NCBI GenBank assembly: GCA_965237965.1
Contig: CBDEGT010000003.1
Location: forward strand, 1,364,001 to 1,428,000
Origin: UBA2988 sp965237965
GTDB taxonomy: Bacteria > Gemmatimonadota > Gemmatimonadetes > Longimicrobiales > Gaopeijiaceae
Direction: 5' to 3'
DNA: 64,000 bases
Part shown: positions 38,786 to 47,896 of the stretch, piece after piece
Layout: the number at the start of each line of letters is the position of its first letter
Numbering within the stretch: the first letter of the stretch is position 1
Made by a program: the position numbers and the translations under genes
The notes under the pieces: model-generated
The model's database searches: none
What the model saw: only the letters and a program-made list of their open reading frames with translations
Told to the model about the DNA's origin: nothing

Positions 38786-39211
38786 TCAAATCGCCGGTAC
38801 TTCGTCCTCCTTGGGCAGCACGGCACCGATGACCTCCACGCCCGCTCCGCGCGCCACGTCCATCGCGAAGATGACGTCGCCGTAGGACACGCGCCCGTCC
38901 GCTTTTACGAAGATCACACGGTCCGGACGGTCGCTGTAAACGTCCGCCAGCTCCTGCGCGAGCTGACTGCGCTGGATGGGCTTCGTATTGAGTTCGAAGG
39001 TTCCATTCGGGAACATTTCGAGCACGATCGGCGGAATCTCCGAGACCGTGGGCTCGTCCTTTTCCACCGGAAGCTGGATGTCGATGCTTCGCTGCAGCAG
39101 GGGCTGTGCGATGATGAAGATGACCAGCAGCACGAGGAGTACGTCGATGAACGGCGTCATATTGGGCTCGTTCATCGCACTGCCGTGCTTGGCGCCTACG
39201 CTCATACCCAT
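38786..39211 (-). CDS. exbD: ExbD/TolR-type protein (second copy)
   Basis: 141 residues. A short N-terminal tail with MNEPNMTPFIDVLLVLLVIFIIAQP holds the single TM helix and the conserved proton-path Asp. A periplasmic domain with FVKADGRVSYGDVI follows. It works with ExbB and TonB to pass proton-motive energy to the outer membrane. It is 3 nt downstream of the other exbD on the minus strand. Confidence 0.9.
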   Translation of the reverse strand: MGMSVGAKHGSAMNEPNMTPFIDVLLVLLVIFIIAQPLLQRSIDIQLPVEKDEPTVSEIPPIVLEMFPNGTFELNTKPIQRSQLAQELADVYSDRPDRVIFVKADGRVSYGDVIFAMDVARGAGVEVIGAVLPKEDEVPAI

Positions 39212-39214
39212 GGT

Positions 39215-39685
39215 CTATTGCTCCTCATCGTCGGGCGGAGTCGCAGTCTCCGACACCGCCGCCAACACGCGCGCACCGGCTTCACGACCCAGGTCCATCA
39301 GGGTCATGACCTCGCCGTACGCAATTCCCGAATGCGCCTTCAGATAGAGTACCTTGTCCTCCGGGCGAGCCGCGAACGCCGACGTCATCGCTCCGAGCAT
39401 GTTCTCGTGGGAGATCGGCTTCTTGTTGAAGTAGTAGTTCCCTTCGACGTCGATGCCGACCACGACACGGCTCTCCTCCTCGGGCCGCTCGAGCAGGTTG
39501 TCTCCCACCGGAAGCGTCGCCTGGAAGCCCTGGAGAATCGTGGGCGTCACGATCATGAAGATGATCAGCAGCACGAGCATTACGTCGCACAACGGCACGA
39601 CGTTGATATCGTTGTTCAGCGCTGGTTGATCGTATACGACTTCCTGATCGCCGCTGATTCCGGTGGCTGCACTGACGCCTGACAT
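39215..39685 (-). CDS. exbD: ExbD/TolR-type protein (first copy)
   Basis: 156 residues. NNDINVVPLCDVMLVLLIIFMIVTP is the TM segment with the conserved Asp, and the periplasmic domain has LYLKAHSGIAYGEVM. Its ATG overlaps the exbB stop by one base (TGATG), showing translational coupling. Two different exbD genes after one exbB are a recurrent arrangement; the two may form heteromers. Confidence 0.9.
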   Translation of the reverse strand: MSGVSAATGISGDQEVVYDQPALNNDINVVPLCDVMLVLLIIFMIVTPTILQGFQATLPVGDNLLERPEEESRVVVGIDVEGNYYFNKKPISHENMLGAMTSAFAARPEDKVLYLKAHSGIAYGEVMTLMDLGREAGARVLAAVSETATPPDDEEQ

Positions 39686-40410
39686 CAGGTCCTCGCGGCC
39701 GGCTTCGCACTGGTGGTCTGGAACGGATCGAGACCCTTTGCCATGCGGCTCTCAAGCGCCAACAAGAAATTCATGAATTCCTTGCTGCCATAGTCGATTT
39801 CCATACTGATCAGCTCGACCCGATTCGTGAAGTAGTTGTAAAGCCAGACGGCCGGGATCGCTGCGGCGAGACCGATCGCGGTCGCGATAAGGGCCTCGGA
39901 GATACCCGCCGAAATCGCAGTCAGCCCTCCACTGCCGGCGGCTGCCATTCCGGTGAACGCGTTCACCACACCTATCGTCGTGCCGAGCAAGCCGACGAAC
40001 GGCGCGGTGGCACCCACGGTCGCCAGGATGCCCAGGCCACGGCGGTGGCGAGCAAGCTGTTCGAGTTTGTTGAGCTCGAGCGTGCGTTGGATTGCGCCCA
40101 CCTCGACCGCAGACAGCTCGCGATCGGAAACGTGTTCCTTCAGAGCGGAGAACACGCCCTTGTACGCACAGGCGAGGTGCCCCTTCGGGTAGCTCTCAAC
40201 GGCCTCATCGGCCGCGGTCAGGTCATTGGACTCGAGGGCGGAGGAAAGCTCGGGGGCGAATCTGATGGTCTGCCTCCGGGAGTGCATAAGATCCCAGAAA
40301 CGGCGCAACGCCACGGCAATCGAGATGAACGACATGAAGAAGAGAATGTAGACGATCCACCTCGCGAACCACCCCATCGAGTTCCAGAGTTCTATAAGAT
40401 CTACACCCAT
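39685..40410 (-). CDS. exbB: ExbB/TolQ-type proton channel
   Basis: 241 residues, ATG start. Three TM helices at about 15-35, 125-150 and 168-190, with the MotA/TolQ/ExbB core ATVGATAPFVGLLGTTIGVVNAF and GISEALIATAIGLAAAIPAV. It forms the pentameric channel that ExbD plugs. It is 80 nt downstream of tonB on the same strand. Confidence 0.93.
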   Translation of the reverse strand: MGVDLIELWNSMGWFARWIVYILFFMSFISIAVALRRFWDLMHSRRQTIRFAPELSSALESNDLTAADEAVESYPKGHLACAYKGVFSALKEHVSDRELSAVEVGAIQRTLELNKLEQLARHRRGLGILATVGATAPFVGLLGTTIGVVNAFTGMAAAGSGGLTAISAGISEALIATAIGLAAAIPAVWLYNYFTNRVELISMEIDYGSKEFMNFLLALESRMAKGLDPFQTTSAKPAART

Positions 40411-40490
40411 CGTGACTTCCTCCCGTCTGTGACGACTCCGGCTCCCCTGGAACGGTCGTCAGCGTGAACCAACTGGATCCGCGTCTCGCT

Positions 40491-41255
40491 TCAGCGGACC
40501 TGAAATGCGATGGGGATGGACACCCAGACCGGCACCTGCCTATCCCGGTTCATGGCCGGGCTGAACCTGATCACCCCACCCACGCGGATCGCCGCCTCGT
40601 CGAGAGCAGGGTGCCCGCTCGAGGTATTGATCTGCACATCCTCCACTTGCCCCTGGTCGTCCAGGCGGATCCATACGATCACGCGACCACCGACGCCGGC
40701 GTCACGAAGAAGCGGGGGATACTCGCGCTCGAGCGCGCGCGCGACCTCCGTGCGGTTCTGCATGACGGGAGCGGTGGTGAACGGAGTGAACGAAGGCCGC
40801 TCACCGATCGCCACGACCTCACTCCCTGAGTCTTGGTCCTGATCGGCACCCCCGAGGATCCCCTGGCCCGTGAAGTCCTGCGCTCGGAAGGTGACCTCGC
40901 CCGGGGGCGGAATCTCGGCCGGAATGATGTCCGGCACGGTGAGCGTCTGGAAGCCCTGGACCTCCGCCGGAGGTGGTCCGTCGACCGGCGGGGGCGGTGG
41001 CGGTGGCGGCGCCTCCATCTCCTGAGTGAGCTCCATGACCGTGACCTCTTCCTCAAGCGTCTCGATGGCGTTTCCGATCGTACTGTAGACGAGGCCGCCG
41101 AGAACAACCACGTGCCCCACGATCGAAACGACCCCGGTGAAGATGGTGCCTTGGTCCTTGGTCGGGTTGCTCGCGAGAAGGCCGGTGCCGAACGCCGGCT
41201 TGAGCGGGGTAGCGGTCGGGGCCGCCGGATCACCCATGGGTTGTTCGGCGCTCAT
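40491..41255 (-). CDS. tonB: TonB energy transducer
   Basis: 254 residues from ATG 41255; the longer upstream frame has no coding character. One TM helix (TGVVSIVGHVVVLGGLVYS), a proline-rich spacer (PPPPPPPPVDGPPPA) and a C-terminal TonB domain (EYPPLLRDAGVGGRVIVWIRLD, SSGHPALDEAAIR, FSPAMNRDRQVPVWVSIPI). It contacts outer-membrane receptors through the last domain. First of the tonB-exbB-exbD-exbD operon. Confidence 0.92.
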   Translation of the reverse strand: MSAEQPMGDPAAPTATPLKPAFGTGLLASNPTKDQGTIFTGVVSIVGHVVVLGGLVYSTIGNAIETLEEEVTVMELTQEMEAPPPPPPPPVDGPPPAEVQGFQTLTVPDIIPAEIPPPGEVTFRAQDFTGQGILGGADQDQDSGSEVVAIGERPSFTPFTTAPVMQNRTEVARALEREYPPLLRDAGVGGRVIVWIRLDDQGQVEDVQINTSSGHPALDEAAIRVGGVIRFSPAMNRDRQVPVWVSIPIAFQVR

Positions 41256-41766
41256 GTGTCGTCTCCCGTAGTCGTGCGTCCTACGATCCCGCCGGCGAGG
41301 GCCCCTCGCGGCGGCTGTAGGGCGAGATAGAACCGAAGCGGTAGCATGATGACTCCCCGGGGAGAGTTCGACAAGGCCTGCCATGGCCGGCAGGATCTGA
41401 GGTCGCGGGGGTGTGGGACACCACCGATCACTCGCGGTTCTCGAACCGCCTTTCGCCGGCACCCAGCGACGACGGCCCCCAAGGTTCCGCATCAGAAACC
41501 TGTCACGGACCCGGCCGACAGTCAACGACTGCGACGCAAGACCGTCACTATACATCCAGGGCGCCCGTCAGGGAAGGTTTTCCGCGGCAATCGGGTCGAC
41601 CTCGAAGCCACAGCGGAGGGCGGCCGGGGGCCGTCCCGCGGGGTCCGCGCCGACTCGCTGCGAAGGGGACCGAGTTGACCGGGGACAGCTCGGACTAGAT
41701 CTTTCGCATTAGCTTTGCGGACCCCGCTCGACCGTCCATACCATACCACAACAACAGGGGAGCGCC
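41256..41766. other. Non-coding stretch between tonB and the desaturase gene
   Basis: About 510 bp between divergent genes. Overlapping open frames on both strands have no family features. It should hold promoters for both sides; no convincing -35/-10 pair could be chosen by eye. Confidence 0.4.
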
Positions 41767-42999
41767 TTGAGCCGAGCAATGGCGTCGCCGTCGCCGCCCG
41801 TGGAAGCTTCGGATCAGGACATCATCTATCCCGGCACGGTTCCGTTCGTGATTCTCCACCTGAGTTGCTTCGCGGCCATCTGGACGGGGGTCACGATGCA
41901 GGCCGTGGCGATTGGGTTCGTGCTCTACTGGGTACGCATGGTCGGGGTCACCGGGGGTTATCACCGGTACTTCTCGCATCGCAGCTACAAGACCAGCCGC
42001 GTCGGTCAGTTCGTAATCGCGCTGCTGGCACAGAGCTCAGCGCAGCGGGGGCCCATCTGGTGGGCTGCGGTACACCGCGGTCATCACCAGCACTCCGACA
42101 CCGAGCTCGACCACCACTCACCCCGCCACAAGGGGTTCGTCTTCTCGCACATGGGATGGATCTTCACCAAGCGCGGCGGGAAGCCTGACTATGCCGGCGT
42201 GGCCGATCTCACTCGGTATCCCGAGCTCATGTGGCTAGATCGTAACCAGTATGCTCCGGCTATCCTGCTCGGGTTGGCGGTCTGGCTGGTCGCCGGTTGG
42301 GGCGGGCTGGTGGTGGGCTTCGTTTGGAGCACGGTGCTGCTCTATCACTGCACGTTCTTCATCAACTCCCTGGCCCACGTCCACGGCTCTCAGCGATATC
42401 AGACCGGCGACGACTCGCGCAACAACTGGTGGCTGGCAGTGATCACCTGCGGCGAGGGATGGCACAACAACCACCACGCCTACCAGAGTTCGACCCGGCA
42501 GGGCTTCCGGTGGTATCAAGTAGACCTGACGTATTACGTGCTTAGGGCGCTGGCGTGGACTGGCCTGGTCTGGGACCTCCGGGCGCCCCCGATCGAGGTG
42601 GTGAACAACGAGCGTCGGCTCGGACGGCTGGTGGTTGAGCGGGTTGCCCTGCAGCTGGCCGAGACCTTCCCGGCGGAACGCCTCGCTGTACAGCTTCGTC
42701 ACGCATGGGAGGGTACCCCCACCTGGGCGGAGGTGCAGACCCGGCTGCGGGCGGGCGCGAATCAGGCGGAGGCGAGCCTGGAGGCCCGGCTCCGGGCCAC
42801 CGGGGCGCACGCCGCCGTCTGGCTGTCGCAGTTCCACCTCCCCGAGCTGCCCACGGTCGAGGAGATCCGGTGTCGCGCGGCCGACCACTTCCTGGTGCCC
42901 GAGGTTTCCCTGGACGAGGTGGCCGAGCGGACCCGCCAGCTCGTGATCGAGGCCGTGAGCGTCTGCCTCCTGGGTCAGGTAGACCCCCTGCCCGCCTGA
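41767..42999 (+). CDS. Acyl-lipid/acyl-CoA delta-9 fatty-acid desaturase
   Basis: About 410 residues. TTG 41767 is favoured by GGGGAG 4 nt upstream; ATG 41779 is the alternative. The three His boxes of membrane di-iron desaturases are intact: HRYFSH, HRGHHQHSD and HNNHH. TM helices flank them in the usual pattern. The C-terminal 110 residues after FRWYQVD are an unusual helical extension (WEGTPTWAEVQTRL, EASLEARLRA) also present in a number of bacterial members. It introduces a double bond into fatty acids for membrane fluidity. Confidence 0.9.
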   Translation: MSRAMASPSPPVEASDQDIIYPGTVPFVILHLSCFAAIWTGVTMQAVAIGFVLYWVRMVGVTGGYHRYFSHRSYKTSRVGQFVIALLAQSSAQRGPIWWAAVHRGHHQHSDTELDHHSPRHKGFVFSHMGWIFTKRGGKPDYAGVADLTRYPELMWLDRNQYAPAILLGLAVWLVAGWGGLVVGFVWSTVLLYHCTFFINSLAHVHGSQRYQTGDDSRNNWWLAVITCGEGWHNNHHAYQSSTRQGFRWYQVDLTYYVLRALAWTGLVWDLRAPPIEVVNNERRLGRLVVERVALQLAETFPAERLAVQLRHAWEGTPTWAEVQTRLRAGANQAEASLEARLRATGAHAAVWLSQFHLPELPTVEEIRCRAADHFLVPEVSLDEVAERTRQLVIEAVSVCLLGQVDPLPA

Positions 43000-43119
43000 C
43001 CGGGGAACGACACCGCCCCGGAACCGGTCCACGGGGTCCGCACGACGCTAGGGTCCCGTTTCCTTGCGCCCCTCTCCGGTGTATCTTGTTGAAACTAGAT
43101 CTCATTCTCAGGGGAACGA

Positions 43120-43389
43120 GTGGGCGCTCCTCCCATCCAGAAGGCAGGCGACCTCAGGCTGGCTGACATCCCGCTCCGCGAGATGGTCGAGTTGGTACGG
43201 ATCGACCTGCCCCCTGAGCAGATGGAGCCTCTTCTCGAGCGGGGCGTCCTCCCGGGGTGTCGGATATGCCCCGTTCGACGCTCGCCCGCCGGCGACCCCA
43301 TCGTGATGGTTGACGGCTCCCTGCTCGCTATCCGTCGCGAGATGGCGGGGTGCCTGTGCGTGAGGCGCACCGGGTCGAACGCCGCCTGA
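43120..43389 (+). CDS. feoA: FeoA-domain protein
   Basis: 89 residues from GTG 43120 (AGGGGAAC upstream). FeoA SH3-like fold: PLREMVELVRID, LLERGVLPGCRICPVR, DPIVMVDGSLLAIRREMAGCLCV. It is a cytoplasmic accessory of the ferrous iron transporter FeoB, whose gene begins 27 nt later. A run of Cys residues (CRICP, GCLC) is unusual for FeoA. Confidence 0.85.
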   Translation: MGAPPIQKAGDLRLADIPLREMVELVRIDLPPEQMEPLLERGVLPGCRICPVRRSPAGDPIVMVDGSLLAIRREMAGCLCVRRTGSNAA

Positions 43390-43416
43390 TCCGGCGGCAG
43401 GACCGACGGTAGGCCG

Positions 43417-45357
43417 TTGGCCACTCCGATCGAGGAGGGCTTCCAGCCAGGCGCCGGACTCGATGTCTCGGCGACCGATGCGCCGATAGGCCACGTGACT
43501 CCTCTGGTGGCGCTGGTCGGCCCGCCCAACTCGGGCAAGTCCACCCTCTTCAACCAGCTGACCGGGCTACGGCAGAAGGTCGCGAATTACCCGGGCGTGA
43601 CAGTCGAGAAGCACGTCGGGCTAGCACGCCTCGGCAGTGATCGGATCGTCGAGCTGGTGGATCTCCCCGGCCTCCATGGTTTGTCGGCGCGCACCCTCGA
43701 CGAGCGCGTCACGCGAGACGTGCTCGAGGGGCGGATGGAGGGGCTCCGCGCGCCCGACGCGCTCGTGCTCATCGTCGACTCGACCAGGCTCGAAACCCAG
43801 TTGATGCTCGCTGAGCCGGTGCTCGAGCTCGGCATTCCTGCGCTGCTCGTCCTCAACATGGCCGATGAGCTCGGACAGCGTGGTGGGGCGGTACGGGACG
43901 ACGTGCTCGCCGACCACCTCGGCGTGCAGGTCGTGCGCACCAACGCCCGCACCGGTGAAGGCGTGGAACGCGTGCGACGATTCCTCAATGCCGTGTCCGA
44001 GCGTGGTCCGCTGCCTTCCCGCCCCTGCCCCGCGTTGTCCAACGCCGGCAAGGGCCACGCCCTACCGATGCTCGACACGTTCACCGAGCGGCGGCGGCGC
44101 ATCCAGGACATCGGCAGTCGCGCCGGTTTCGTCCAGCCCGTCACGTCCGCCCTCACCGAGAGACTTGACTCCCTCTTTCTCCACCGGGTCTGGGGACCGC
44201 TCCTCTTCCTGGCGCTCGTGATGCTGGTCTTTCAGTCGATCTTCACGTGGGCGACTCCCTTGATGGACGCGGTCGAGGCGCTCGTGGCGGGCTCAGGCGA
44301 GTGGCTAGCCGGGCAGCTGCCGGAGTCGTGGTTCCGCTCGCTCCTGATCGATGGCGTATGGTCTGGCGTCGGATCCGTGGTCATCTTCCTCCCGCAGATC
44401 CTCGTGCTCTTTTTGTTCATCGGAGTACTGGAAGACTCGGGCTACATGGCGCGCGCCGCGGTGATCGCCGATCGCCTGATGTACCGCGCCGGGCTCCAGG
44501 GCCGCGCGTTCCTCCCCCTGCTGTCCGGTTACGCATGCGCGATCCCGGCCATCCTCGCGGCACGCACGGTGGAGGACGAGCGGGACCGCCTCGCGACGAT
44601 CTTCGTGACGCCGTTCATGACCTGCTCGGCACGTCTACCCGTGTATGCACTGTTGATTGCTGCCTTCATTCCGGAGCGGCCGGTGCTCGGGCCCCTGCTC
44701 GGCACGCGCGCCGCCACGCTACTCGGGCTCTACGTGCTGGGTGCGGTTGCAGCAATCGCTACCGCGTTCCTCCTCAAGCGCACGCTGTTACGAGGACGCC
44801 CCTCCTCCTTCCTCATGGAGCTGCCCCCCTACCGGCTGCCCTCGGTGCGCTCTCTCGTCCTACGGCTGTACGATCGGAGCAGGATCTTCCTCCGCCGTGC
44901 CGGCACGATCATTCTCTCCGTGGCGATCGTGATCTGGATACTTTCCCAGGTCCCACAGGACGGAGGCGCGCCACCGCCGATCGAAACCAGCGTGATGGGG
45001 CGCATGGGGCATGCGATCGAGCCCGTGATCGAGCCGCTCGGCTTCGACTGGAGAATCGGCGTGGGCCTGATCACCTCGCTTGCCGCGCGCGAGGTGATCG
45101 TGGGCACGCTTGGAACGCTCTACGGAGTGGAGGACCCGACCGAGGGCTCGCTGGCGCTGCAGGACGCGCTCAAGACCGATCTGGATCTGGGAGCTGCGGT
45201 GGGACTGCTCGTGTTCTTCGCCTTCGCCCTGCAGTGCATGTCTACCGTCGCCGTGATGCGCCGTGAGACGGCCGGATGGAAATGGCCTGCGCTGCAGTTC
45301 GGTTACATGCTCGGGCTCGCTTACGCCTTCGCTTTCCTGGCCAACTGGATCATCTAG
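43417..45357 (+). CDS. feoB: Ferrous iron transporter FeoB
   Basis: 646 residues; the TTG at 43417 is the best available start. N-terminal G domain: G1 GPPNSGKST, G2 region with YPGVTVEK, G3 DLPGLHGLS, G4 position LNMADE, as in FeoB. The membrane part has FeoB Gate segments (LSGYACAIPAILAART, FVTPFMTCSARLPVYALL) and a C-terminal pair with LAAREVIVGTLG. It is shorter than E. coli FeoB (773) mainly at the C-terminus. It imports Fe(II). Ends 3 nt from the convergent TPR gene. Confidence 0.93.
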   Translation: MATPIEEGFQPGAGLDVSATDAPIGHVTPLVALVGPPNSGKSTLFNQLTGLRQKVANYPGVTVEKHVGLARLGSDRIVELVDLPGLHGLSARTLDERVTRDVLEGRMEGLRAPDALVLIVDSTRLETQLMLAEPVLELGIPALLVLNMADELGQRGGAVRDDVLADHLGVQVVRTNARTGEGVERVRRFLNAVSERGPLPSRPCPALSNAGKGHALPMLDTFTERRRRIQDIGSRAGFVQPVTSALTERLDSLFLHRVWGPLLFLALVMLVFQSIFTWATPLMDAVEALVAGSGEWLAGQLPESWFRSLLIDGVWSGVGSVVIFLPQILVLFLFIGVLEDSGYMARAAVIADRLMYRAGLQGRAFLPLLSGYACAIPAILAARTVEDERDRLATIFVTPFMTCSARLPVYALLIAAFIPERPVLGPLLGTRAATLLGLYVLGAVAAIATAFLLKRTLLRGRPSSFLMELPPYRLPSVRSLVLRLYDRSRIFLRRAGTIILSVAIVIWILSQVPQDGGAPPPIETSVMGRMGHAIEPVIEPLGFDWRIGVGLITSLAAREVIVGTLGTLYGVEDPTEGSLALQDALKTDLDLGAAVGLLVFFAFALQCMSTVAVMRRETAGWKWPALQFGYMLGLAYAFAFLANWII

Positions 45358-45360
45358 CCA

Positions 45361-46758
45361 TTAGCCACCGACGTGGGGAACCGCTTCGTAGCGGTAGGCC
45401 GTGGCGCTCGCTCTGAACGTGAACTCGAAGTTCACCCGTTCCCCCGGTGCTGGAGCCGCAAGCGTGACCGTCTCGCTCCCGAGCGGGCCCGCATCGTCGT
45501 AGAAGGTGAACCGAAGGTGAACCGGTGCCCCGTCCTCCGCGCGGTTACCGACGATCACCCCCTGCATCCGCGTGACCGGCCCCAGCGGGCGCATCTGAAG
45601 GTCGACGTAGACCGGCGCGGCCTCCACCTCCTCCAGACCTCGCTCCGCACCTTCCCGATCACCGGTCTCGAGCAACGAACGGGCCGCGATGAGACCGGCC
45701 TTCTCGCCCAGAGGGTCCAGCTCGATGAGGCGAGGCGCGATGGCCCAAAGCGAGTCCCAGGCCTCCGCCCCCAGCAGGGCATTCGCGTAGTTGAACCAGA
45801 CATCACGGGAGTCGGGCCTGAGCTGCGTGAGCCTGCCGAATACATCACCTGCACGGGCGAAATCGTTCGCTCGGAAGAACGCAATTCCCAAGCGGAAGAG
45901 CTCCGTGGACCCGATCTCGCCCTCGGAAAGCAACGTGGTGTAGATCCGGGTAGCCTCTTCCGTCCGCCCCAGCCCGGTCAGGACCACGGCAAGGTCGCCC
46001 CGCACCTGCCGGTTCGTCGAGTCACGCTCAAGCTGTTGGCGAAGCAACGGCTCGGCCTCGCCGTAACGGCTGGAAGCAAGAAACAGCTGGGCGAGAACGG
46101 CCTCGGTTGCCACCACCGTCTCCGCCCGGCTATTCATCTCTTCCTCGCCGAGGATCCGGGAGGCCGGACGCTTCGCGAGCACCGCCAGGGCCTGCTCCGA
46201 GGCGCGAATCGCGTCCTCGTACCTCGTCTCATTGATGAAGAGGTTGACGAGGTTGCGGGGCGTCTCGGGGGCGAGGTCGTAGACCGTCATCGCCAGCTCC
46301 CAGGCCTCGATCGCCTCCTCGAAGTTCCCGCTCTCATACGCCTCGGTACCCCGGTTGTGCAACCTCACCCAGGCAGCGGCACGTTCCGGCTCGATATCCA
46401 ACTCGTAGCCTGGAAAAAGCCGCTGTGCCTCTGTGAACATACGGTGGGCACGTTCGAACTCGTCCAACCGTGAGAGCGAGACCCCTGCGAGGAAGTAATG
46501 GACCGGGTTGGTCGAGTCGGCCGCTATCCCCTCTGCAGCGATGCCCAGCGCTCGCTCCGCCAGCCCCTGACTGAGCAGGAGAGCCGCCGTCTGCGAGAAC
46601 CGCGTACGGGTCGGGGGCGTCCCGATCTCGTACACGATCCCGGTCGGGGAGACCACGGGCAGGGCAAGCCCCGGAGGGCCCCTGACGCACGCTCCGGCCG
46701 CCAGCGCGAGCGTAAGCGCGATCACCGTGCGAACACCCGCCGGCCGCGCTCGGGACAC
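45361..46758 (-). CDS. TPR lipoprotein
   Basis: About 465 residues from GTG 46758, 2 nt after the TonB-like stop. The start is chosen because it gives a lipoprotein signal (TVIALTLALAAGAC, Cys24). TPR-like helix pairs run from about residue 50 to 380 (LDEFERAHRMFTEAQRLFPG, YESGNFEEAIEAWELAM). The C-terminal ~90 residues are predicted beta strands (VNFEFTFRAS). It is probably anchored in the outer or inner membrane as a partner of the TonB-like protein. Confidence 0.72.
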   Translation of the reverse strand: MSRARPAGVRTVIALTLALAAGACVRGPPGLALPVVSPTGIVYEIGTPPTRTRFSQTAALLLSQGLAERALGIAAEGIAADSTNPVHYFLAGVSLSRLDEFERAHRMFTEAQRLFPGYELDIEPERAAAWVRLHNRGTEAYESGNFEEAIEAWELAMTVYDLAPETPRNLVNLFINETRYEDAIRASEQALAVLAKRPASRILGEEEMNSRAETVVATEAVLAQLFLASSRYGEAEPLLRQQLERDSTNRQVRGDLAVVLTGLGRTEEATRIYTTLLSEGEIGSTELFRLGIAFFRANDFARAGDVFGRLTQLRPDSRDVWFNYANALLGAEAWDSLWAIAPRLIELDPLGEKAGLIAARSLLETGDREGAERGLEEVEAAPVYVDLQMRPLGPVTRMQGVIVGNRAEDGAPVHLRFTFYDDAGPLGSETVTLAAPAPGERVNFEFTFRASATAYRYEAVPHVGG

Positions 46759-46760
46759 GT

Positions 46761-47690
46761 CTAGTCCGATGAGAAAGTGACCGAGAAGATCGCCGACATA
46801 GGCATGAGCACCCCGGCCAGCCGGGCGGGCCTGAATCGGACGACGTCGTTGAACAGGCTTAGAGCGAGCTCGTCGATGTCCCCCCGCCCACTCGATTGGA
46901 TGATCTCGGCCCACTCGACCGACCCCCTGGCATCGATCCACATGGCCACCGCGACCGTTCCGTCCGCCCCTACGCGCGTGTTGCGACTCATGGAGTTTAT
47001 GGAGTTCCTCCCCATGAACAGCTCGACCTCGCGGGGGTTGCGGATCAGAACCCAGGTGGTCGACGCCTCGAGCGCGACCTCGGGGTCGAAGCCAGCCAGC
47101 CGACTGAGATCGAGAGCGGTCGCCTCCTCGACGGACGGATAGTCCACCGCCGTCGGATCCGCGGCGGTCGGAGTTCTGCCGAACCCCATTTCGTCGAGCC
47201 CCTCGAGGAGCTCTTGATCTTCGCCGAAGCTCTGGAACTCGAGCCCCGCAAGGGTCGGCCCCATCGTGGTGCGGCGGACCAGGCCCTGGAGTGCCTCGGA
47301 CAGCACCGCGCCCTCGGCGTCGGCTGGCGTCGGGCTCGTGCCAGAACCCTCCACCAGGATCGGGTTCCCCGGATCGGGGGCGGTAACCATGCCCTCGTCT
47401 TGCGGCGCCGTGGCGATCGGACCTGGAATCGTGATCGGGTCGCCCTGCTCGTCGCCGCCGGAAGCGCCCTGATAAGGCTCGATCCACGCCGGCTCGGTAG
47501 CCTCGATCGGAAACGCCAGCAGGACTGCGGACCGCTCGAAGGCCGGCCACAGAGCGAACAGCGCCCCATGCGCGGCCCCGGCGGCCAGCATCGACCACGC
47601 CATCCTGATTCGCCAGCGATCAGTCCCCGAATCGTCGAACCGGGAGGTCCGCCCGTCCCGACCAATCCGGTCCCCGTGATCCATCTGCAT
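46761..47690 (-). CDS. TonB-like protein
   Basis: 309 residues from ATG 47690 (GGAGGG 6 nt upstream). A TM helix (AWSMLAAGAAHGALFALWP) is followed by a long linker rich in Pro, Asp and Gly and a TonB-type C-terminal region (GADGTVAVAMWIDARGSVEWAEI, FRPARLAGVLMPMSAIFSVTF). No poly-Pro segment of the usual TonB kind is seen. It may pair with the lone ExbB at 48929 or act as an adaptor in another envelope complex. Confidence 0.65.
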   Translation of the reverse strand: MQMDHGDRIGRDGRTSRFDDSGTDRWRIRMAWSMLAAGAAHGALFALWPAFERSAVLLAFPIEATEPAWIEPYQGASGGDEQGDPITIPGPIATAPQDEGMVTAPDPGNPILVEGSGTSPTPADAEGAVLSEALQGLVRRTTMGPTLAGLEFQSFGEDQELLEGLDEMGFGRTPTAADPTAVDYPSVEEATALDLSRLAGFDPEVALEASTTWVLIRNPREVELFMGRNSINSMSRNTRVGADGTVAVAMWIDARGSVEWAEIIQSSGRGDIDELALSLFNDVVRFRPARLAGVLMPMSAIFSVTFSSD

Positions 47691-47896
47691 CGACCGCCCT
47701 CCAGCCGCTCGTGGCTCGCGGTGACCTGCGCTGTCCGGGGGGATCGCACCCGACCCCGACAACTCTCCAGAATCTTTTTAAATTACGGACGGAGGGCCCA
47801 GGCCCACAACGGGCAGGACGGATTCCCGTCCCCGGGGTATGAAAAGGGACTCGGAAAGGCGGGCCCATCCGACTTCCGCGTGGTCTGCAAAGCCCC

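Noticed and set aside
38102..39682. Plus-strand frame of 526 codons over the end of the DASS gene and both exbD genes
   Set aside because: It crosses the terminator hairpin and is antisense to well-defined exbD genes.
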